DNA of 9,676 nt from positions 1-9,676 of the forward strand of contig JAUWCW010000051.1 in the NCBI GenBank assembly GCA_030609125.1. Reading direction: 5' to 3'. The stretch comes from JAUWCW01 sp030609125 [NCBI: Candidatus Rokuibacteriota bacterium] (lineage in GTDB: Bacteria > JAUVQV01). Below are positions 1 to 4,940 of the stretch, one piece after another (the stretch's first letter is position 1; every line of letters begins with the position of its first letter). The translations under genes were made by a program, and so were the position numbers. The notes beneath the pieces are model-generated. The model searched no databases. It saw only the letters and a list, made by a program, of their open reading frames with translations, and had not been told where the DNA came from.

Positions 1-81
1 GCGGTCGAGGACGGCGCTCCAGGAGCAGTTCTTCAGGACGTAGTTTCTGCCTCCCGCAGCGATGTCCGCCGCTTCAGCGAT
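1..81 (-). pseudogene. C-terminal fragment of a GT4-type glycosyltransferase (left-edge copy)
   Basis: On the minus strand this stretch reads an open frame running off the left edge, preceded by an in-frame TAA at 82-84 and with no start codon. The peptide includes GGRNYVLKNCSWSAVLDR, which matches the C-terminal helix region of family GT4 (glycosyl transferases group 1), usually written as RRYVLENYSW-AVLDRFEEAL. The first 76 bases are 86% identical (65 of 76) to 1091-1166, the end of a second glycosyltransferase remnant. Homology ends exactly where the hepT stop codon lies (74-76). It is either a broken gene end left by insertion of the toxin-antitoxin module, or the start of a longer homologous region lying outside the window. 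The frame beyond position 1 cannot be judged. Confidence 0.6.
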
Positions 82-490
82 TTAAGAATGCGTGCACGTC
101 CCGCAGGAACACGGGGACGTCGCGGACCGTCGCGGAGAGACCGTCAAAGAGCTTCTCCGGATCGATCTCGTCGTATTCGTGGGCAATCCGGTTACGCAGG
201 CCGGCACAGGCGGCCACCTTCCGGGCGAACGCCGGCTGCAGTACGAAGCCGCCCAACTCAATGAAGGACTGGTAATAGTCCTTGGGCGGTGGTTTGCCGC
301 TTTCAGTCAGGATATGATAGTTGATGTCGATCATGCGGCCGATGACGCGTTCCAGGTACCGCTCCGCCAGGGCCTGTGAACGTCGGTCATCGAGAAAAGC
401 TTCCACCCCGGCTGCGCCGATGACCTGCAGCTCATCCAGATCGGGCGCGATAAGGGTAATCTTTCGGTCGATGAGTTCTCGATCGATCAT
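74..490 (-). CDS. hepT: HepT-type HEPN ribonuclease toxin (DUF86 family)
   Basis: This 138-residue protein is of normal length for the HepT/DUF86 family of all-helical HEPN RNases that cleave RNA in the cytoplasm. The diagnostic R-x4-H-x-Y motif is intact as RNRIAHEY (Arg99, His104, Tyr106). In characterised pairs the tyrosine of this motif is AMPylated by the MntA partner, which silences the RNase; here that is known from the family, not shown. The ATG at 490 overlaps the mntA stop as ATGA (487-490), and a GAGGAGAGGG Shine-Dalgarno sequence lies upstream within mntA, so the two genes are translationally coupled. The stop codon falls inside the end of the left-edge glycosyltransferase repeat, so the last residues sit at a recombination junction. 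Active-site residues and length look intact, so the toxin is probably functional. Confidence 0.9.
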   Translation of the reverse strand: MIDRELIDRKITLIAPDLDELQVIGAAGVEAFLDDRRSQALAERYLERVIGRMIDINYHILTESGKPPPKDYYQSFIELGGFVLQPAFARKVAACAGLRNRIAHEYDEIDPEKLFDGLSATVRDVPVFLRDVHAFLNR

Positions 491-903
491 CGGGGCGCCC
501 TCTCCTCGACAAAGCGCTCCGCGAACCGGCGCTCCATCTCCAGGAAACGCTTGTGGTCCTGGTAACGACGGAAGGCCAGGAGTTTCAAGCGCTTAAAATC
601 GGAGAGCTTCCCGGCGAGAAGACGGCAACGTTCGGTGATTTTCTTGAGAAAGAGGGGGTCGGCGTGGTCAAGAGAGGCAAGGTCGAGGCGGTGGCCGGGA
701 AAGATACGCTCGAGACCTTCCAGCACTTCGCTGTAGCGGGACAAGGAGAGACCATTCCCCTCCCGTGTGCGCACAGCGATATCGACGTCGCTGCGCTCGT
801 GACTGGGCCCACCGGCGGCCGACCCGAAAAGGACGACCAGGCGGAGATCCGACCTTTCCGCCAGTTCGCCGATACATTTCATCTGCTGGTCAGTCAGATC
901 CAT
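487..903 (-). CDS. mntA: MntA-type minimal nucleotidyltransferase antitoxin
   Basis: This is a minimal nucleotidyltransferase (DNA polymerase beta superfamily) of 138 residues. The signature G-S-x10-D-x-D is complete: Gly27-Ser28, Asp39 and Asp41, with a third metal-binding acidic residue in HRLDL (Asp74). Family members use ATP to AMPylate the cognate HepT toxin, neutralising it. The frame is open further upstream to a GTG at 927, but that start has no ribosome binding site. The ATG at 903 is preceded at good spacing by AGGAAG and gives the usual family length, so 903 is chosen. It is the first gene of the pair and overlaps hepT by four bases. The position and fold strongly support a type VII toxin-antitoxin module; such modules often stabilise mobile DNA or act in phage defence. 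Confidence 0.9.
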   Translation of the reverse strand: MDLTDQQMKCIGELAERSDLRLVVLFGSAAGGPSHERSDVDIAVRTREGNGLSLSRYSEVLEGLERIFPGHRLDLASLDHADPLFLKKITERCRLLAGKLSDFKRLKLLAFRRYQDHKRFLEMERRFAERFVEERAPR

Positions 904-960
904 GGCTGTCTTCCTGTCACGTTCCACGGCAAGCCGGAATACATTCCACCTCCGCCCGGC

Positions 961-989
961 AGGATATCCAAGATCAGGAGAAAGGACAA
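961..989 (-). promoter_or_regulatory. Candidate sigma70-like promoter for mntA-hepT
   Basis: Reading the minus strand, TTGTCC (989-984) and TATCCT (966-961) are separated by 17 bases. Each hexamer matches four of six consensus positions. They lie about 60-90 bases upstream of the preferred mntA ATG at 903. The -10 region overlaps the 8-base palindrome GGATATCC (962-969). The match is moderate and the assignment tentative. Confidence 0.3.
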
Positions 990-1006
990 GGTAAATCCTG
1001 TGGGGA

Positions 1007-1018
1007 TCGACCGGTCGA
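1007..1018. other. 12-base perfect palindrome TCGACCGGTCGA
   Basis: A perfect 12-base dyad lies in the gap between the glycosyltransferase pseudogene and mntA, about 20 bases upstream of the candidate -35 box. It could be an operator for autoregulation of the toxin-antitoxin module or simply a GC-rich chance palindrome. It lacks a loop and a T-run, so it is not a convincing terminator. The rest of 904-1057 holds nothing else that could be recognised. Confidence 0.3.
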
Positions 1019-1057
1019 GAATAATTGCCGGGTGTGAGTCGGGAAAGGGGGCCGGGC

Positions 1058-1290
1058 TCAGGCTATCGACTTTTCCAGGGCCTCCTCGAAGCGATCGAGG
1101 ACGGCGCGCCAGGAGTAGTTCTCCAGGACGTAGCGTCTGCCTGCCGGGGCCATGGCCGCCGCTTCACGGGGGTGCTCGATGGAGAAGCTATCGTTCGTCG
1201 ACGGCTGACAGAAGGCTGTAGCTGCGGCCATGGCGTCGAGTTTCTCCCGGGAGGAGACGAAGCCGAAATCGAAGATGCGTTGCTGTAGCG
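1058..1290 (-). pseudogene. Decayed GT4-family glycosyltransferase (N-terminal and internal deletions)
   Basis: The minus-strand frame ends at TGA 1058-1060. Two conserved blocks of a group 1 glycosyltransferase (GT4, GT-B fold) can be read: FGFVSSREKLDAMAAA followed by CQPSTNDSFSI, which is the region just before the nucleotide-sugar-binding E-x7-E element, and then AGRRYVLENYSWRAVLDRF, the extreme C-terminus. In intact relatives roughly fifty residues separate these blocks, including the acidic catalytic motif; here they are fused in frame at about 1174-1180. The whole N-terminal domain is also absent, with no start codon or ribosome binding site. It cannot encode an active enzyme. The intact gene would have transferred a sugar from a nucleotide donor on the cytoplasmic side in polysaccharide synthesis, matching the neighbouring genes. 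Its last 76 bases recur at the left edge of the window. Confidence 0.7.
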
Positions 1291-1336
1291 TACATTGCCG
1301 GGCACACGGACACGGATGATACATTCAAAGTGCAGG

Positions 1337-1454
1337 GCGACCTCGGGTCGCAATGATTCCGACTTGGGTCGGACGGCTTGGAGCCGGCTTTAGCCGGAAC
1401 GGCACTTTCAGTGCCCGAAACAAGCCACCGGCTTCAGCCGGTGGTTAGCTTGAC
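1337..1454 (+). mobile_element. Five-stem-loop cluster resembling an IS200/IS605-type right end or omega-RNA scaffold
   Basis: Five perfect hairpins follow each other: 1337-1351 (6-base stem, 3-base loop), 1359-1372 (5, loop 4), 1384-1397 (5, loop 4), 1401-1415 (6, loop 3) and 1425-1444 (9-base stem closed by TC), ending in GGTTAGCTTGAC. Short imperfect palindromes with TTCA-type loops near a TTGAC-like end are common at the right ends of IS200/IS605 elements, where the 3' part of tnpB doubles as the guide-RNA scaffold. No tnpA or tnpB coding sequence is left in the window, so this would be a solo end or non-autonomous remnant. The strand is given by that resemblance. It could instead be a REP-like cluster or a structured terminator. 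DNA from 1455 to about 1557 has no recognisable coding content and may belong to the same element. Confidence 0.45.
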
Positions 1455-1494
1455 AACCCCTCACGCACTACCCAGAATCATCTCATGAGCGCGC

Positions 1495-2121
1495 TCACGA
1501 TGCCTTGGGGAGGCAAAACAGCACGCCACCCGGGAAGGAATTTCCTAGTGCAGCGCACACGACGGCAATGCGCCCCTTTTCTCCCCTCAGTTCTCTCAGC
1601 GCCGCCAGGCTCGGCGAGGTGGTGTACTTCGACTGGGCCGCCGCCAGCAGCTCCTCCCTGCTCCTGGCGATAGTCCCTTTCGCCATGGCAGGATCGTCAG
1701 GGTTCGGAACGACCACCAAGGCCCCGGTGATTCGTCCGCTCTCGAGGAGATGAACGAGGAGCTGGGTGATCAGGCCGCCGCTCGCCCTTTTCCACCGGAT
1801 CTCTTCGTCGAGGGCATGGCCTACGTAGGCGGCCTTTACGGGACCAAGGGCCGGCCCGTACCGGTACGCGTTACCGAAAACGGCGGCTCCGAGGGCGGGA
1901 TAGTCGACCTCGAAGCCAGAACAGACCTGCACGCACTTGTCGCATTCGACGCACTTTCCCACCTGGACGGGGTAACCGGAGGGGCCGACGTCGAAGGTGC
2001 CGGCGGGACAGATGCCTATGCAGGCCCCGCAGCGGTGGCAGAGCCCGTCACGGACGATCCGGAGGATCCCCTCCACGTCCCGGTAGCGACCGTTGCCGCT
2101 GCTTCTTTTTCCGGATGTCAT
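1495..2121 (-). pseudogene. Truncated FrhB-like (coenzyme F420 hydrogenase/dehydrogenase beta subunit family) iron-sulfur protein
   Basis: The frame encodes 208 residues where full relatives have about 350-450. Two ferredoxin-type 4Fe-4S motifs are intact: Cys28/31/34/38 (CHRCGACIGICP) and Cys57/60/63/67 (CVECDKCVQVC). They are followed by the family block KRASGGLITQLL (111-122) and SKYTTSPSLAALREL. Homology stops after GRIAVV at residue 188 (base 1558), exactly where the family would continue into its conserved GLPC segment; the last 20 residues are unrelated and come from scar DNA. Proteins of this family occur in exopolysaccharide clusters as well as in F420 metabolism; context favours the former. 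The ATG at 2121 overlaps the upstream stop by one base (TGATG), and an AAAGGG ribosome binding site lies within the preceding gene. The clusters could still bind, but the substrate-binding half is gone, so it is probably non-functional. Confidence 0.75.
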
Positions 2122-4940
2122 CAGTCCCTTTCACCCTCCTCCACGATCTCCCCCGTGGTTCTTTCGATGCGCTCCCGGATAAGCCTCTCCACGACCGGCG
2201 CAAGAAGCCCGGCAAGGGACTGGTGCCCGTAAGGTGCCAGGTGGGCTGTGTCCCACCAGACGAAGTGGTCGGCTTCCAGCTCCAGCATGACGGGCCAGGC
2301 GTCGATTACCGCCACCCCTTTTTCCCCGGCGATCCTCTCCAGGGCGCTGTAGAGCTCCTGGTAGGGCCGCAGGGGGGCCTCGCGGCTCATCGGTTCCAGT
2401 ACGAGGACCACGTCCACGCCGGTCTCGCGGCAGAGGTCGAGGAGTTCCTCGAAGTGCGAGAGGTGGAGCTTAAGGCGCCTTTTTCGCTTTGGCTTGCTGT
2501 GAGAAGACTTGAGGCTGGCGCTGTCGTTGAGACCGACGTCGAGGATCAGCAGGTCGGGGGCGAAACCGGCGAGAACGTCCCGGTAAAACATGTGGACCTT
2601 GCCGACGCCCGCGCCGTTGACGCCGGCGTTGTGGATCTCCACCGGCAGCCCCCGCTCCCGTAGCCTCTTCTCCAGCAGGGCGTCATACGTTTCACGGCTG
2701 GAGGAGGCGCCGCTGCCCCAGGCCTGGCTCCCTCCGAGAGTAAAGACACGCACCGTGCCGGCGGGCTTTTCGGTAGTGACCGGGCGGCCACCGAGATGCT
2801 GTCTCCACACGTAGTTGTTCACGCCGATCAGCCGGCCGTAGCCGTACCACGGTTCCGACCGGCCCTTGTTCCTTTGCTTGATAAGTTCGCCCGGAACGAC
2901 GGCGTCCCGGTCGAACTTGAGCTTCAGTCCGTGCTCGGGCGGAAGAAGGTCCCAGGCGAAGGCGGCAAGGCAGAGGATCACGCCGAGCAGACAGAAATTG
3001 TACCAGAGTGCGGCTGCCCGGATCCGGCTGCGAAAGAGGATGATCGGGTAGAGGAGCGACACCCCGGCGGTGGCCAGGAAGATGTCGAAGGCGGCCAGCC
3101 GGCTGTCTCCCAGGAACAGCAGGTTCTCGCGGCCCAGAAAAAGGGCGGCCGTAAGGTACAGGGCCACGGGGTAAAAAGAGCTCAGGCCGGCGGCTGACGC
3201 CTTGATCAGGCCGTCCCCGCCTCCGGGGCGGGCGAGCAGCCAGACAGCTGCAAACGGAAGGAGAGGAAGGAGCGCTCCCAGCAGGGGAAGAAGCCCCTCG
3301 CGCGCTGCCTGGGAGGCCGTCGGCTCGATCCGCAACGCCGTCAGGGTGACCGGCTCCTCGTACGCCATGAAACCAGTCACACCGAAACCAAGGGGCCTGA
3401 TACCTGGAAGAAGAGTCTTCTCGCCGTTCAGGAGCACCTGAATACCATCCCCGTCGGAGATTATCTCGATGTGGTTGTCACCGCCGGAGACGAGGGTCCC
3501 TTTGATCCGGTAGAAGGGCATCGGTGCCCGGCGGACCCCCTTGCCCAGTCCCCATGAGGCGTCGGGGCGGGTGGAGAGTCGCAGCAATCGACGCTGGAAG
3601 GGAAGCTCTTCCCCCACGGGGTCGCCGCGAGTGTGATAGGACTGCTGCTGAAAGACTATGTCAAATGTTCCCTCGCGGGCCATTACGAAATCGGCGGCGA
3701 TCAGCTGCTCCCGGTAGGCCCGTCCCTCAATGAAATAAGGGGCACCCAGGGAGACCTTGACCGGTGAGGCAAGGACGAAGTCACTGGACGAGCTCTGCCG
3801 GTCCGGCTTCAGGATATAGGCGTCGGGATGGACACTTTTCATCCTGCTCCATGTGACAGGTTTGCCCCTCCCCAGATTCTCGCCTGCCATGGTGAAGGCG
3901 GCGGCGCTCAGGACGACCATCGCCAAGGCAAAGGAGAGAACGGAGCGTCGAGGCAGACCGAAGACCGCCGCTCTCCCCCCCCGGACTGACACGGCGAAGG
4001 CGGTCAGGCACACAATTTCAGCTGAGAAGAGGGCAAGCGGAATCTGGAAGCCCTCCGTCGCCCTCGGCAGCAGGAGGAGGAAGAGGAGCGACATGACCAA
4101 GCCGGCCTCATCCGACTTCTCAAAAGCCCTGCGCCTGACCTCCGGCAGAAGGGCGCTGAGGAGCATTCGCCTCCAGAGCCTCAGCGAAAGCACGAAGAGT
4201 GAAAAGAACACGATGACGCCGAAGGACCCTGTGGAGAAGGAGGGCATGAAATCCTCACGTTCGGTCCACGTCCGGGCCGGGTTCTCCGGATTCCGGAAAC
4301 GCATCTCGACGTTTCGCACCCCCACTTCGGCACGAGTGTTCCCGGAACCGCGGAATCCGAAACGCCCGTTATTCGGGCCGGTGTCCGGCAGGCTCCCCAG
4401 GCGAAGACCGTCTACGCTGAGGTGCCACTGCCGATCGGCCAGAACCACCTCGATATTCTTCCACCCATCGAGTTCCTCCCCCGGTGTGCGTTCGAAGGGA
4501 AGATATTCGAGGAGTTCACCCCCGTCGTCGTAGCGATAGAAGCCGCTGCGGTAACCTTCCTTTCTGGAAAGGCGGCAACCCACCATCCGCTGTCCCACCT
4601 TGCGCAACTCGATCCAGAGATAACCGTTGAGTGAGACAAGACCCTCGAACTTCAGCCCCTCCAGTTTCCGCCGCGGACCCTCGGCTTCGTGGTAGAGGAT
4701 TTCCTGATAGGCCATGTCGCGGTTGAGGAGAACCTGTGATTCCTTGAGGGGACGGAACATGAACTTGTAGGTATAAAAGAGGAATTTGCCCGTATCCTTC
4801 CCGATTATCCAGCGGCCGTTGTCGTAGAGGCTGTTATGGCGCTCGCCCCACCAGAGGTGGATGGAGAAAGAGAGCAGGAGGGTGCCGAGGAGAAGGAAAG
4901 AAAGCGTCCGCAGTGCGGGAAGGCGACCGAAAACCCTCAC
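2121..4940 (-). CDS. Multi-pass membrane protein with two LamG-like segments and a C-terminal SGNH/GDSL acylesterase or acyltransferase domain
   Basis: This 939-residue protein has about nine predicted membrane segments (near 12-31, 238-256, 278-293, 299-319, 333-352, 549-570, 584-602, 614-636 and 642-666). The two large loops and the C-terminus would then all lie outside the cytoplasm. Both loops end in a similar beta-rich, concanavalin/LamG-like stretch (about 161-214 and 488-539), suggesting sugar binding. The C-terminal domain (about 730-939) carries SGNH blocks: LGGSQAWG with Ser738 as nucleophile, NAGVNGAG (from 771), GLND (803-806) and WWDTAHLAPYGH with Asp897 and His900. Block I reads GGS rather than GDS. 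The likely role is removal or transfer of acyl (for example acetyl) groups on an extracytoplasmic glycan. An upstream ATG at 4982 lacks a ribosome binding site. The GTG at 4940 is preceded by GGAAGG and overlaps the previous stop as GTGA, so it is preferred. The substrate is unknown. Confidence 0.8.
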   Translation of the reverse strand: MRVFGRLPALRTLSFLLLGTLLLSFSIHLWWGERHNSLYDNGRWIIGKDTGKFLFYTYKFMFRPLKESQVLLNRDMAYQEILYHEAEGPRRKLEGLKFEGLVSLNGYLWIELRKVGQRMVGCRLSRKEGYRSGFYRYDDGGELLEYLPFERTPGEELDGWKNIEVVLADRQWHLSVDGLRLGSLPDTGPNNGRFGFRGSGNTRAEVGVRNVEMRFRNPENPARTWTEREDFMPSFSTGSFGVIVFFSLFVLSLRLWRRMLLSALLPEVRRRAFEKSDEAGLVMSLLFLLLLPRATEGFQIPLALFSAEIVCLTAFAVSVRGGRAAVFGLPRRSVLSFALAMVVLSAAAFTMAGENLGRGKPVTWSRMKSVHPDAYILKPDRQSSSSDFVLASPVKVSLGAPYFIEGRAYREQLIAADFVMAREGTFDIVFQQQSYHTRGDPVGEELPFQRRLLRLSTRPDASWGLGKGVRRAPMPFYRIKGTLVSGGDNHIEIISDGDGIQVLLNGEKTLLPGIRPLGFGVTGFMAYEEPVTLTALRIEPTASQAAREGLLPLLGALLPLLPFAAVWLLARPGGGDGLIKASAAGLSSFYPVALYLTAALFLGRENLLFLGDSRLAAFDIFLATAGVSLLYPIILFRSRIRAAALWYNFCLLGVILCLAAFAWDLLPPEHGLKLKFDRDAVVPGELIKQRNKGRSEPWYGYGRLIGVNNYVWRQHLGGRPVTTEKPAGTVRVFTLGGSQAWGSGASSSRETYDALLEKRLRERGLPVEIHNAGVNGAGVGKVHMFYRDVLAGFAPDLLILDVGLNDSASLKSSHSKPKRKRRLKLHLSHFEELLDLCRETGVDVVLVLEPMSREAPLRPYQELYSALERIAGEKGVAVIDAWPVMLELEADHFVWWDTAHLAPYGHQSLAGLLAPVVERLIRERIERTTGEIVEEGERD

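Noticed and set aside
904-927. GTG start at 927 for mntA
   Set aside because: No Shine-Dalgarno sequence precedes it, whereas the ATG at 903 has AGGAAG at good spacing and gives the usual family length.
1337-1444. CRISPR array
   Set aside because: The five hairpins differ from each other in sequence and stem length, and there are no identical repeats with regular unique spacers.
1381-1454. Intrinsic terminator for the flanking genes
   Set aside because: The hairpins are not followed by a T-run on either strand, so rho-independent termination is not supported, although the structure could still slow transcription.
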